Shown here in pieces: positions 1 to 8,306 of a stretch of 55,910 nt of DNA. Both the position numbers and the translations under genes were made by a program. The DNA lies in assembly GCA_044238435.1 (NCBI GenBank), contig JBIIDH010000008.1:1-55910 (forward strand), read 5' to 3'. The notes beneath the pieces were generated by a model. The model made no database searches and was not told the origin of the DNA. It saw nothing but the letters and a program-made list of their open reading frames with translations. Within the stretch, counting starts at the first letter, position 1. Each line of letters starts with the position of its first letter. The stretch comes from VFMC01 sp044238435. GTDB lineage: Bacteria; Actinomycetota; Acidimicrobiia; Acidimicrobiales; Ilumatobacteraceae.

Positions 1-963
1 GTGTACGCCGAAGGCAAGTACACCACCCTCACCGACATCCTCGGCGCCGAAGATGCCTTCGGCGACATGGACTTCAAGGTGGCCGGCACCGCCGACGCCA
101 TCACGGCCCTGCAGCTCGACACCAAGATCGACGGCATCCCCGCCGACGTGCTGGCCGCCGCGCTCGACCAGGCCAAGGAAGCCCGCGAGCAGATCCTCGC
201 CAACATGAACGCCTGCATCGCCGCCCCGCGCGCCGAACTGGCCGACACGGCACCGAAGATCGTCACGATCACCATCCCGATGGACAAGATCGGCGAGGTC
301 ATCGGGCCCAAGGGCAAGGTCATCAACACCATCCAGCAGGAAACCGGCGCCGAGATCGCCGTCGACGACGACGGTGCCGTGGGCATCGTCACCATCGGCG
401 CCGTCGAGGCGTGGCGGATGGAAGACGCAAAGGCCCGCATCATGGCCATCGTGTCGCCGCCCACTGCCGAGCTGGGCGCCACCTACATGGGCAAGGTCGT
501 GAACATCACCAAGTTCGGCGCCTTCGTCAACATCATGCCGGGTCGCGACGGCCTGGTGCACATCTCCAAGTTGGGCCGCGGCAAGCGCATCAACAACGTC
601 GAAGACGTGCTGCAGCTCGGTCAGGAGATCGAGGTGGTCGTCGAGGAGATCGACGAAAAGGGCAAGGTCAGCCTCACCCCGTCGGCCGCCTGGGGCGGCG
701 CCGGTGGCGAGTCGGGCGGCGACGAGGGTTCGGGCGACGCCCCGGCCCGTGCACCGCGCGCTGCAGCCCCCGCTGCCGACGGTGTCGAGACCGTGTCGTT
801 CGCCGACAGCTTCGATGCCGAACTGGCAGGCGAACTGGGCGACCTCGGCCCCGGCGGCGAAGCCGGTGGCAACGGTGGCCGTAGCGACGGTGGCGACCGC
901 GGTGGCCGCGGTGGTGACCGTGGCGGCCGCGGCGACGACCGCAACCGCCGCCGTCGCCGTTGA
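1..963 (+). CDS. pnp: Polyribonucleotide nucleotidyltransferase, C-terminal part
   Basis: This is the C-terminal 320 residues of PNPase, the cytoplasmic phosphorolytic 3'-5' exoribonuclease. The frame is open to the window edge, so most of the catalytic RNase PH core lies outside and the GTG at base 1 is probably an internal codon. Visible in order are the end of the core, a KH domain (about residues 83-145, GPKG loop at 102-105) and an S1 domain (about 155-225, with TKFGAFV and DGLVHIS). The tail after about residue 230 is first acidic, then Arg/Gly-rich with repeats of GGDRGGRG and a final RRRRR, likely a disordered RNA-binding tail. Its TGA stop overlaps the TTG start of the next gene. The pnp / M16 peptidase pair matches gpsI-pepR of mycobacteria. 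Confidence 0.96.
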   Translation: MYAEGKYTTLTDILGAEDAFGDMDFKVAGTADAITALQLDTKIDGIPADVLAAALDQAKEAREQILANMNACIAAPRAELADTAPKIVTITIPMDKIGEVIGPKGKVINTIQQETGAEIAVDDDGAVGIVTIGAVEAWRMEDAKARIMAIVSPPTAELGATYMGKVVNITKFGAFVNIMPGRDGLVHISKLGRGKRINNVEDVLQLGQEIEVVVEEIDEKGKVSLTPSAAWGGAGGESGGDEGSGDAPARAPRAAAPAADGVETVSFADSFDAELAGELGDLGPGGEAGGNGGRSDGGDRGGRGGDRGGRGDDRNRRRRR

Positions 964-2183
964 GCGATCTGCGCATCACCCATCTCGACCACGGCCTGCG
1001 CGTGGTCACCGAACAGGTGCCCGGTGCCCTGTCGGTGGCCGCCGGGGCCTGGGTCGGGGTGGGAGCGCGCGATGAGTCGCCGGCGCTGAACGGCGCCAGC
1101 CACTTCCTCGAACACCTGCTGTTCAAGGGCACGGCCACCCGTTCGGCGCACGACATCAGCCGCACCATCGACCGGTGCGGTGGCGACATCAACGCCTTCA
1201 CCAACAAGGAGTACACGGCGTTCGTCACCCGTGTGCCCCAGCGCCACGCCGAGGTGGGTCTCGACCTGCTCGGCGACATCCTCACCGCGCCGGCGCTGCG
1301 CGACGCCGACATCGAGGTCGAGCGCCAGGTCATCCTGGAAGAGATCGCGATGGACGACGACAGTCCCGACGATGTGGTGCACCGCATGTTCGCCGAGCAG
1401 TTGTTCGTCGACCACCCGCTGGGCCGCGAGACGGCCGGCACGCGCGAGTCGGTGCTCGGTATCAGTGCCGACGACGTGCGCGAGTTCTTCGCCCGGCACT
1501 ACCGCGCCGGCTCGATGGTGGTGTCGGTCGCCGGCCCGCGCTCGCACGACGAGATGCTGGCACTGGTGGCCGCCGGGTTCGCCGGGCTGTCGTCGGGCGA
1601 CGGGCGCGCCGAGCGCACGCCGCCCGCAGGCACCGGTACGAACCAGGCGCTGGTCGACGACACCGAGCAGGTGCACCTCGTGCTCGGCGGACGCGGCCTG
1701 GCCCGCGACGACGCCGACCGCGAGGCGCTCGACGTGGTGAACCACATCCTCGGTGGCGGCCTGTCGAGCCGACTGTTCGACGTGATCCGCGAGCAGCGGG
1801 GCCTTGCCTACAGCGTGTACTCGGGCACCTCGTGCTACGGCGACGCCGGGATCTGGGTGGTGGGTGCGGGCACCCTGCCCGCCAACGCCGACGAGGTGCT
1901 GTCGCTGATCGACGAGCAACTCGACCTGCTGCGGGCCCACGGTCTCACCGACGACGAGATCGACGTCGCCAAGGGAGCGCTCACGGGCACGTTCGAACTC
2001 GGCCTGGAAGACACCGGGTCGCGGATGACCCGCAACGGGGCGCTGCTGTGCACCCGCGGCGAGATCGTGCCGGTCGACGAACAGGTACGCCGGTGGCTGA
2101 GCGTCGACCAGGCAGCCACCCGCCGGGCCATCGAGCGGGTGTACACCGCCGACCCCATCGTGGTCACCCTCGGTCCCGGCTGA
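960..2183 (+). CDS. M16 family zinc peptidase (PepR-like)
   Basis: A 407-residue M16 (pitrilysin / processing-peptidase type) metallopeptidase. The inverted zinc motif HFLEH is at residues 48-52, and the third ligand is probably the Glu in ILEEI at about 128. The second, non-catalytic M16 half follows, including the GGGLSSRLFDVIREQRGLAYSV region. The start is TTG at 960, chosen because it gives the usual short N-terminus before the LDHGLRVVTE strand and overlaps the pnp stop (TTGA), which suggests translational coupling. The family cleaves short peptides or signal-peptide remnants. The precise substrate is not evident here. The position right after pnp and before dapB is that of mycobacterial pepR. 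Confidence 0.93.
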   Translation: MSDLRITHLDHGLRVVTEQVPGALSVAAGAWVGVGARDESPALNGASHFLEHLLFKGTATRSAHDISRTIDRCGGDINAFTNKEYTAFVTRVPQRHAEVGLDLLGDILTAPALRDADIEVERQVILEEIAMDDDSPDDVVHRMFAEQLFVDHPLGRETAGTRESVLGISADDVREFFARHYRAGSMVVSVAGPRSHDEMLALVAAGFAGLSSGDGRAERTPPAGTGTNQALVDDTEQVHLVLGGRGLARDDADREALDVVNHILGGGLSSRLFDVIREQRGLAYSVYSGTSCYGDAGIWVVGAGTLPANADEVLSLIDEQLDLLRAHGLTDDEIDVAKGALTGTFELGLEDTGSRMTRNGALLCTRGEIVPVDEQVRRWLSVDQAATRRAIERVYTADPIVVTLGPG

Positions 2184-2206
2184 CGGCCATCACCGGCTCG
2201 TCGCAC

Positions 2207-2212
2207 TACCCT
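2207..2212 (+). promoter_or_regulatory. Putative -10 element for leaderless dapB
   Basis: The hexamer TACCCT ends 7 bases before the dapB ATG at 2220 and no Shine-Dalgarno sequence lies between. It fits the actinobacterial TAnnnT -10 with transcription starting at or next to the ATG. No convincing -35 is seen. Confidence 0.5.
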
Positions 2213-2219
2213 CCACCGC

Positions 2220-2987
2220 ATGGCGATACGTGTGGGTGTGGTGGGTGCTGGTGGCCGGATGGGTCGTGCCGTGTGCGCGGCCGTGGCGGCCGACGCGCGA
2301 CTCGAGCTGGTGGCGGGTGTCGACCCGTTCGCTGCTGGTGCCGTGGTGGAGGGCATCACCGTGGCCACCGAACTCCGGGCCCTGGCCGATGCCGGCGTAG
2401 AGGTAGTGGTCGACTTCACTGTCGCCGAGGCTGCCCGTATCACGCTGCCGTGGGCGGCAATGCACGGGATACACGCCGTGGTGGGCACCACCGGCTTCAC
2501 CGACACCGACCTCGCCAACTTCACCCAGGCGTTCAGCGCGAGCAACTGCCTCATCGCCTCGAACTTCGCCATCAGTGCCGTGCTGATGATGCGGTTCGCC
2601 GAGATGGCCGCGCCGTGGTTCGACACGGCCGAGATCATCGAACTGCACCACGACGCGAAGGTCGACGCACCGTCGGGAACTGCCGTCACCACGGCGAAGC
2701 GCATGGCTGCGGCGTCGGCTGACTGGGCTGCCGATCCGACCCAGCACGAGGTGTACCCCGGTGCCCGCGGCGGCGAAGGGCCCGCCGGCATCCGCGTGCA
2801 CTCGGTGCGCATGCGCGGGATGGTGGCGCACCAGGAGGTCGTCCTCGGTGCGCAGGGCCAGACCCTCACCATCCGCCAGGACAGCTACGACCGGCTCAGC
2901 TACATGCCCGGTGTAGTGCTGGCGTGCGCCCGAATCGCCGAGTTCCCCGGGCTCACCCTGGGCCTCGACGCCCTGTTGGGTGTGTGA
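2220..2987 (+). CDS. dapB: 4-hydroxy-tetrahydrodipicolinate reductase
   Basis: DapB, 255 residues, reduces 4-hydroxy-tetrahydrodipicolinate with NAD(P)H in the diaminopimelate/lysine pathway, feeding both lysine and peptidoglycan. The N-terminal Rossmann fold shows VVGAGGRMGRA at residues 7-17. The catalytic region ELHHDAKVDAPSGTA (about 141-156) carries the His pair, the Lys and the substrate-binding loop. Length is normal for the family. The start ATG is 7 bases after a TACCCT -10-like hexamer and has no ribosome-binding site. The partner synthase dapA is in this window too but about 8.7 kb away, with an accessory block in between. Confidence 0.97.
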   Translation: MAIRVGVVGAGGRMGRAVCAAVAADARLELVAGVDPFAAGAVVEGITVATELRALADAGVEVVVDFTVAEAARITLPWAAMHGIHAVVGTTGFTDTDLANFTQAFSASNCLIASNFAISAVLMMRFAEMAAPWFDTAEIIELHHDAKVDAPSGTAVTTAKRMAAASADWAADPTQHEVYPGARGGEGPAGIRVHSVRMRGMVAHQEVVLGAQGQTLTIRQDSYDRLSYMPGVVLACARIAEFPGLTLGLDALLGV

Positions 2988-3006
2988 ATCGGCTGGGTGT
3001 GTGAGT

Positions 3007-3025
3007 TGACGCTGCCGCAGCGTCA
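3007..3025. terminator. Stem-loop between convergent dapB and membrane-protein genes
   Basis: TGACGCTG (3007-3014) and CAGCGTCA (3018-3025) form a perfect 8-bp stem with a CCG loop, placed between two convergent genes and including the minus-strand stop codon. It could act in both directions. No T-tract follows, so classical intrinsic termination is uncertain. Confidence 0.5.
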
Positions 3026-3727
3026 GCGCACCGATTCGTCGGGCACCACACCGTCGGGTGTCTCGATCTCGTGGATCACCTCGGGCAGGTCCTTGCGCAC
3101 CTTCTTGGCCGACTGCAAGAACGTGACGGCGAACAGGGCGCCCACGATCCACCACTGGTACTGCTCGATGGCCTGCAGGAATCTGCGGATCTGGTCTTCG
3201 AAGATCTGACCGCCCACCCACAGCACGACAAGCTTCAGCAGGACGCCGACTGACAGCAGCAGTACGAAACGCACCGGTCGCATCCGGCGGTGGCCGGCCA
3301 TCAGGCACACGAAGTTCGAGGCCGGCATGAGCACCACCATCAGCCAGCCGGCCTTGTCGATACCGGTCTGGAACCAGCGGTAGATGGCGGGCAGTTCGCC
3401 CACCTTGCCCTCGGTCCACTCGATGGCCTTGCGGCCGTACCAGCGGCCGAGGAAGAACAGCGTCACCCCGGCCAGCACGAGCCGGCCGAAGCCGAGCACG
3501 CCGTAGAGCAGCCAGTTGTCGTTGAAGTACGGCACCGACCCGAACAGGTTGCGGTTGCGGGCCGACATGGCCAGTACCACGGCCGGGCGTTCGTCGACCC
3601 ACGCCGGGCCGACATTGGACCCAACGGTGCCGACAGCGAACAGCAGTCCGGCGAGTACGAGCACGGCACGGCGCGCTGCGGGGCGCACCTCGATGTCGGA
3701 GTGGAAGACCGTAGCGGGGGACGCCAT
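3023..3727 (-). CDS. VTT/DedA-like integral membrane protein
   Basis: A 234-residue membrane protein. Hydrophobic segments are visible near residues 20-40 (VLVLAGLLFAVGTVG), 70-95 (LLYGVLGFGRLVLAGVTLFF), 125-145, 155-175 and 190-205. The central part, with GRWYGRKAIEW followed by a helix and a membrane re-entry-like stretch, resembles the VTT/DedA (SNARE-associated) superfamily of lipid flippases, but the match is from pattern only. The C-terminus is short, charged and cytoplasmic-looking. It is convergent with dapB and divergent from the cupredoxin gene. Its ATG lies 6 bases after a TAGTAT hexamer without a ribosome-binding site. Function not assigned beyond membrane protein. Confidence 0.8.
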   Translation of the reverse strand: MASPATVFHSDIEVRPAARRAVLVLAGLLFAVGTVGSNVGPAWVDERPAVVLAMSARNRNLFGSVPYFNDNWLLYGVLGFGRLVLAGVTLFFLGRWYGRKAIEWTEGKVGELPAIYRWFQTGIDKAGWLMVVLMPASNFVCLMAGHRRMRPVRFVLLLSVGVLLKLVVLWVGGQIFEDQIRRFLQAIEQYQWWIVGALFAVTFLQSAKKVRKDLPEVIHEIETPDGVVPDESVR

Positions 3728-3733
3728 AGCCCA

Positions 3734-3739
3734 ATACTA
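3734..3739 (-). promoter_or_regulatory. Putative -10 element for leaderless membrane-protein gene
   Basis: On the minus strand TAGTAT is followed by 6 bases and then the ATG at 3727. The surrounding bases (3728-3760) are clearly more A/T-rich than the genes on either side, as expected of a promoter. Confidence 0.5.
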
Positions 3740-3782
3740 GAAGCAGATTTCCAACAATCGACGGCGCGGCGGGCGAGGCGAC

Positions 3783-3788
3783 TACGGT
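3783..3788 (+). promoter_or_regulatory. Putative -10 element for leaderless cupredoxin gene
   Basis: TACGGT ends 8 bases before the ATG at 3797, with no Shine-Dalgarno sequence in between. It is one of the TAnnnT / ATG arrangements repeated across this window. Confidence 0.45.
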
Positions 3789-3796
3789 CGGCCTTC

Positions 3797-4258
3797 ATGA
3801 GGGGAGTACGTGCGGGCCACATCGTGGCCGTCTTGGTGGTCGCCTGGGGAGCGGCAGCATGTGCTGCGGATCCGAGCGATGTACCGAGCGGCACCGCGGC
3901 ACCCACTGCCGAGTCGACCGCCGCACCAGAGCCCGACACGAGTGGATCGGGCGCCGGCGTGGCCCCGAACGGCGAATCGGTCACCCTGCAGGTGATCGAC
4001 AACTCGTTCCGGCCCGCTGAACTCAGCATCGCCGTAGGCACCGAGGTGGTGTTCGAGAACCGTGGTCGCAACGACCACAACGTGTTGCCCAAAGGCGACC
4101 CCGCCGGGTCGGCCTGGGGCGTGCAGAAGGAACAGTTCGCGCCGGGTGCGAGCTATGCCCACGTGTTCACCGAACCCGGCACCTACGCGTACTACTGCTC
4201 CATCCACGGCACCGACGTCGTGGGTATGGTGGGCACGATCACCGTCACGGCACCGTGA
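3797..4258 (+). CDS. Exported plastocyanin-like cupredoxin lipoprotein
   Basis: A 153-residue blue-copper protein. The N-terminal hydrophobic stretch ends in the lipobox WGAAAC (Cys22), so it should be lipid-anchored outside the membrane. A Thr/Ala/Pro/Ser-rich linker (about 23-60) precedes a cupredoxin domain. Copper ligands are visible as His94 (in NDHNV), Cys134 and His137 (in YYCSIHG) and Met144. The start is the ATG at 3797; the frame is open far upstream, but there it only overlaps the opposing gene. It is followed after 20 bases by a beta-helix lipoprotein gene and probably shares its transcript. Likely role is extracellular electron transfer or copper handling (inference). Confidence 0.92.
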   Translation: MRGVRAGHIVAVLVVAWGAAACAADPSDVPSGTAAPTAESTAAPEPDTSGSGAGVAPNGESVTLQVIDNSFRPAELSIAVGTEVVFENRGRNDHNVLPKGDPAGSAWGVQKEQFAPGASYAHVFTEPGTYAYYCSIHGTDVVGMVGTITVTAP

Positions 4259-4278
4259 CCGGTCACAGGGGGAAGACC

Positions 4279-5739
4279 ATGAAGTTGAAGGCACTTGCCG
4301 TGCTCGGCGCGCTGTCGCTGTTCGCCACCGCGTGCGGCGGCGATGGTTCGGGCGACACCGCCACCACCGCTGCCGCTGCGGAAACCACCGCGGCAGCCGA
4401 CACCACCGCTGCGGCCGAGACCACGGCCGCACCCGACACCACCGCAGCACCCGAGACCACCGTTGCCGAAGCGGGTGCCGACGGCGTGCTCGAGGTGCCG
4501 GGCGAGGTGGCCACCATCCAGGGCGCCGTCGATGCAGCCAAGCCCGGCGACCTCGTGCTCATCGCGCCCGGTACCTACAACGAGGCTGTGAACGTCACTA
4601 CCGACAACCTCACCATCCGAGGCCTCGACCGCAACACGGTGGTGCTCGACGGCAAGCTCGAACTCGACAACGGCATCCGCGTGCTGGGAGCGAAGGGCGT
4701 GGCGGTCGAGAACATGACCGCCACCAACTACACCTCGAACGGCTTCTTCTGGACCGGTTCCGAGGGCTATCGCGGTTCGTACCTCACCGCCTACCGCACC
4801 GGCGACTACGGCGTGTACGCCTTCGACTCGGTGAAGGGTCAACTCGAGCACATCTATGCCGCAGGCAGCCCCGACGCCGGCGTGTACGTGGGCCAGTGCT
4901 TCCCGTGCGATGCCGTGCTCGACCGGATCGTCAGCGAACACAACGGCCTCGGCTACTCGGGCACCAACTCGGGCGGCAACCTGCTGATCATCAACTCGAC
5001 ATTCCGCAACAACCGCGCCGGCATCGTGCCCAACAGCGGCAGTTACGAGCTGTGCTATCCCGAGCGGCAGACCACCATCGTCGGCAACATCGTCCACTCG
5101 AACAACCAGCCCGACACCCCGGCAATCGACGTGGCGCTGCTGGCCATGGGCAACGGCATCCTCAGCGCCGGCGGTGTACAGAACCTGATCGAACGCAACC
5201 TGGTCTTCGACCACGACAAGAGCGGTATCGGCCTGGTGCCCTTCCTCGAGGAGGACCCGAACGACGACATGCCTGCAGTCGACGAGTGGGACATGCCGTG
5301 CACCGAAGCCAAGCAGCAGCCGGTGAGCGACCCGGGTGGCGCCCTGTTGTGGGACAGTCAGCAGAACCGGATCGTCGGCAACGTGTTGGACGACAACCGG
5401 GTGGCCGACATCCTGTTGGCATCGGCCGGCACCGACGTGAGCACGTTGGGCAACTGCGCGCTGGGCAACACCTTCACCCTCAGTCTGCCGAAGAACATCG
5501 AGACCCTCGCCCCGTGCGACGGCACCGGTAGCGGCGACTGGAAGGACGGCGAGTACAACGTCGCCGCATGGCTCGGCGAAGAGCACCCGCCGTCGGTCGA
5601 CTGGAAGACGGCCACCCTGCCCGCACTCCAGCCGCAGGAGAACATGCCCGACGCGGCCACCGCACCGGCCAACCCGGCCACCAATGTGCCGTACGCGGTC
5701 GACCTGGCTGCGATCACGGTGCCTGCCAAGCCGGCGTGA
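4279..5739 (+). CDS. Right-handed parallel beta-helix lipoprotein
   Basis: A 486-residue exported lipoprotein. The signal peptide ends in LFATAC (Cys19), followed by a low-complexity Thr/Ala/Glu/Asp linker with ETTAA/DTTAA repeats to about residue 75. The rest is a right-handed parallel beta-helix like NosD and pectate-lyase folds, recognised by the opening DGVLEVPGEVATIQGAVDAA, the GTYNEAV turn and repeated N-rich rungs (NNRAGIV, NRIVGNVLDDNRVADI). Cysteines in QCFPCD, YELCYP and DMPC may form disulfides or bind metal. The start at 4279 was chosen for its signal peptide and the GGGGGAAG ribosome-binding site at 4267-4274. Adjacent genes encode a cupredoxin and a DUF1996 protein. Ligand unknown. 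Confidence 0.88.
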   Translation: MKLKALAVLGALSLFATACGGDGSGDTATTAAAAETTAAADTTAAAETTAAPDTTAAPETTVAEAGADGVLEVPGEVATIQGAVDAAKPGDLVLIAPGTYNEAVNVTTDNLTIRGLDRNTVVLDGKLELDNGIRVLGAKGVAVENMTATNYTSNGFFWTGSEGYRGSYLTAYRTGDYGVYAFDSVKGQLEHIYAAGSPDAGVYVGQCFPCDAVLDRIVSEHNGLGYSGTNSGGNLLIINSTFRNNRAGIVPNSGSYELCYPERQTTIVGNIVHSNNQPDTPAIDVALLAMGNGILSAGGVQNLIERNLVFDHDKSGIGLVPFLEEDPNDDMPAVDEWDMPCTEAKQQPVSDPGGALLWDSQQNRIVGNVLDDNRVADILLASAGTDVSTLGNCALGNTFTLSLPKNIETLAPCDGTGSGDWKDGEYNVAAWLGEEHPPSVDWKTATLPALQPQENMPDAATAPANPATNVPYAVDLAAITVPAKPA

Positions 5740-6650
5740 TGCGCCGCTGCGGCGCAGCGTTCGTCGCCGTGTTCCTTCTGGTGTCGTGCGCGCACGACAC
5801 CAACGACGGGCACGGAGACGGGCACGGAGCCGAGCACACCCACGCCCACCTCGACACGGCCGACGGTCAGCCCGACCGGGTGATCGCCGGGCCGCAGGGT
5901 GGGCGGGGCCAGTTCGTCGTCGAGTGCGGGTTCAGCCACGTGGGAGCCGACGACCCGATCGTGTACCCCGGCCGACCGGGGGCCAGCCACGAGCACGTCT
6001 TCTTCGGCAACACCACCACCGATGCCGCATCGACCCTGGTGTCGCTGGATGCGGGGGGCACCACCTGCGAGCAGCGACTCGACCGGGCCGCGTACTGGGC
6101 GCCTGCGCTGTACGACGGCACCAGGATGGTGGCGCCGGTGAAGAGTACGGCCTACTACCGCGCCGGGCTCGACATCGAGCCGACTGCGGTGCAGCCCTAT
6201 CCGAGCGGGCTGATGATGATCGCCGGCAACGCCGCAGCCGACACCGAGCAGCCGCTCGAGGTGGTGGCGTGGACGTGCGGCGCCGGCATCGAACGGTCAG
6301 CGCTACCACCTACCTGTCCTTCGGGTCGCAACCTGCGCCTCATCCTCACCTTCCCCGACTGTTGGGACGGGGCTCGGCTCGACTCGGCGAACCACATCGA
6401 CCACGTGGCGTACTCGACCGGCGGTGCGTGCCCGGGCACGCATCCGGTGGCGGTACCGCAACTGCAGTTCAGCGTCGAGTACGCCCACACCGGCCCGATC
6501 GATGGCCTCGAGCTGGCCTCGGGCGGTTTGCTGAGCGGACACGCCGACTTCGTGAATGCCTGGGACGCCGACAAGTTGGCGGACGAGGTGCAGTTGTGCC
6601 TGCACCGCGACGTGGTGTGCGGCGTGACGAGCGGCAGGACTACCGGCTGA
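5739..6650 (+). CDS. DUF1996-domain exported lipoprotein with His-rich N-terminus
   Basis: A 303-residue exported protein whose ATG overlaps the previous stop (TGATG), so it is translationally coupled to the beta-helix gene. The signal peptide ends in a lipobox-like LLVSC (Cys17). The next 20 residues hold six histidines spaced as HxxxxxxHxxxH and HxHxH, a plausible metal-binding string. The remainder matches DUF1996: VECGFSHVGADDPIVYPG, GASHEHVFFGN, YWAPALYDG, VKSTAYYRAG and a CWDG-containing segment. DUF1996 is widespread in fungi and actinobacteria without assigned biochemistry. Sitting next to a copper protein makes a metal-related role possible (inference). Confidence 0.85.
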   Translation: MRRCGAAFVAVFLLVSCAHDTNDGHGDGHGAEHTHAHLDTADGQPDRVIAGPQGGRGQFVVECGFSHVGADDPIVYPGRPGASHEHVFFGNTTTDAASTLVSLDAGGTTCEQRLDRAAYWAPALYDGTRMVAPVKSTAYYRAGLDIEPTAVQPYPSGLMMIAGNAAADTEQPLEVVAWTCGAGIERSALPPTCPSGRNLRLILTFPDCWDGARLDSANHIDHVAYSTGGACPGTHPVAVPQLQFSVEYAHTGPIDGLELASGGLLSGHADFVNAWDADKLADEVQLCLHRDVVCGVTSGRTTG

Positions 6651-6683
6651 GCAGCCCTGGGTCGGCAGATGGCTGGCGGGGCC

Positions 6684-7424
6684 TCAGAGACGGCCGCTGG
6701 CGATGACCCGGGCGAGGAAGTCGCGGGTGGCCTGCTCGCGCGGCTCGCTGAACAGTTGTGCCGGCGGACCCTGTTCGAGAATGCGGCCGTTCTGTAGGAA
6801 GCACACGGTGTCGGCGATCTCGCGGGCGAAGCCCATCTCGTGCGTGGCGAGCACCATGGTCATGCCGTTGGTGCGCAGTTCGCGGATCACGTCGAGCACC
6901 TCACCCACCAGCACCGGGTCGAGCGCCGCAGTCACCTCGTCGAGCAGCATGATCTCGGGCTGCATGGCGAGGGCCCGCACGATGGCCACTCGTTGCTGCT
7001 GGCCGCCCGACAACTGATCGGGAAAGGCCTCGGCCTTGTCGGCCAGGCCGAACCGACCGAGCAGTTCGAGCGCGGTGTCGCGTGCTTCGGCCTTCGGTCG
7101 ACGCAGCACCTTGGTGGGGGCGAGGGTGATGTTGCGCAGCACGCTCATGTGCGGGAACAGGTTGTAGCTCTGGAACACCATGCCGATGCGGCGGCGGATG
7201 GGGTCGGGATCGAGGCCGGGTTCGCTGATGTCGACGCCATCCAGATGGATGGTGCCGTCGTCGATCGGTTCGAGCAGGTTGATGCAGCGCAGCAGGGTGC
7301 TCTTGCCCGAACCGCTGGCGCCGATGAGGCACACCACCTCGCCGGTGTCGACCTCGAGCGACACATCGTCGAGCACCGTGCGGTCGCCGAACGCCTTGCG
7401 CACCTGCGCCATCCGCAGTTTCAC
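6684..7424 (-). CDS. Polar amino acid ABC transporter ATP-binding protein
   Basis: A 246-residue ABC ATPase of the GlnQ/polar amino acid class. Visible are Walker A GASGSGKST (about residues 37-45), Q-loop MVFQSYNLFPHMSV, signature LSGGQQQR, Walker B MLLDEVTAALD and the switch His in LATHEMGFA. The start is a GTG at 7424 that overlaps the stop of the permease gene (GTGA); an open frame continues upstream but only as the shadow of the permease gene. It is the last gene of a three-gene importer operon (binding protein, permease, ATPase) and would energise uptake of an amino acid from the cytoplasmic face. Confidence 0.95.
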   Translation of the reverse strand: MKLRMAQVRKAFGDRTVLDDVSLEVDTGEVVCLIGASGSGKSTLLRCINLLEPIDDGTIHLDGVDISEPGLDPDPIRRRIGMVFQSYNLFPHMSVLRNITLAPTKVLRRPKAEARDTALELLGRFGLADKAEAFPDQLSGGQQQRVAIVRALAMQPEIMLLDEVTAALDPVLVGEVLDVIRELRTNGMTMVLATHEMGFAREIADTVCFLQNGRILEQGPPAQLFSEPREQATRDFLARVIASGRL

Positions 7425-8305
7425 GACACCACCGTGCCCGAGGTGCGGCGCCGTTCGCGGGCGAGGAGGTGGTCGGTGAACCGGGTGAGAGGTATCGACA
7501 CGCAGAGGAACAGCACGGCGGCTGCCACGATGGGCGTGAAGTTGTAGGTCTTCTGCTGCAGGATCTGGGCGCGGCGCAGCGCCTCGACCACACCCACCAC
7601 GCTGACGAGGGCGACGTCTTTCTGCAGGCTGACGAAGTCGTTCATCAGTGCTGGCACCACGCGGCGGACGGCCTGCGGGAGCACGACCCCGCGCATCGTC
7701 TGGCTCTGCGACAACCCCAGCGAGCGGGCAGCGGCGCGTTGGCTCTCGTGCACGCTCTCGATGCCGGCGCGGAACACCTCGGCCACGTATGCCGAGTAGC
7801 ACAGCACCAGCGCGACGCAGGCCCACACGATGGGCTTGGTGTACCACGCACGCTCTTGGAACAGCCCGGGCATGCCGAACCCGATGAGGTAGATCCACAG
7901 AATGACCGGCACCCCGCGCACCACGTCGGTGTAGGCCGTGGCGAACAGTCGCAGCGGGTACAACGCTGGCGAGCGCACGTTGCGGGCCATGGCCACCAGC
8001 AGCCCGCACACCACGATGAGCGGTGCGCAGATGGCGAACAGACGCAGGTTCAACAGGAACGGCTCGACCAGTTTCGGGAGCGCGTTGCGGAACTCGTCGG
8101 GATCGAAGAACGATGCCCTGACGTTGTCCCAGCCCGGGGCGAGCGGGACGATGAGGATGATCGCCGCGGCGACGAGCACCGTACTGATCGCGGCGACGAG
8201 CGTGCTGCGCCGGCGTTGACGACGCTCGAACTCGGCGCGTCGTCCGGCGATCGGACGCGACGGAGCCGACACCGCAGTGTCGGCTCCGTCACGACCGTTG
8301 GTCAT
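7421..8305 (-). CDS. Polar amino acid ABC transporter permease
   Basis: A 294-residue inner-membrane permease of the HisMQ/GlnP type. After a basic cytoplasmic N-terminus (RRAEFERRQRRRS) there is a first transmembrane helix (LVAAISTVLVAAAIILIVPLA), then the BPD_transp_1 domain with further helices. The EAA cytoplasmic loop is present as AARSLGLSQSQTMRGVVLPQ, the contact site for the ATPase. The gene starts one base after the stop of the binding-protein gene and its own stop overlaps the ATPase start. A single permease implies a homodimeric channel. Confidence 0.93.
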   Translation of the reverse strand: MTNGRDGADTAVSAPSRPIAGRRAEFERRQRRRSTLVAAISTVLVAAAIILIVPLAPGWDNVRASFFDPDEFRNALPKLVEPFLLNLRLFAICAPLIVVCGLLVAMARNVRSPALYPLRLFATAYTDVVRGVPVILWIYLIGFGMPGLFQERAWYTKPIVWACVALVLCYSAYVAEVFRAGIESVHESQRAAARSLGLSQSQTMRGVVLPQAVRRVVPALMNDFVSLQKDVALVSVVGVVEALRRAQILQQKTYNFTPIVAAAVLFLCVSIPLTRFTDHLLARERRRTSGTVVS

Positions 8306-8306
8306 G

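Noticed and set aside
6647..6687. Nested CTGAG/CTCAG and CAGCC/GGCTG pairings at the DUF1996 / ABC ATPase convergent end
   Set aside because: Short stems with long asymmetric loops and no T-tract; not convincing as a terminator.
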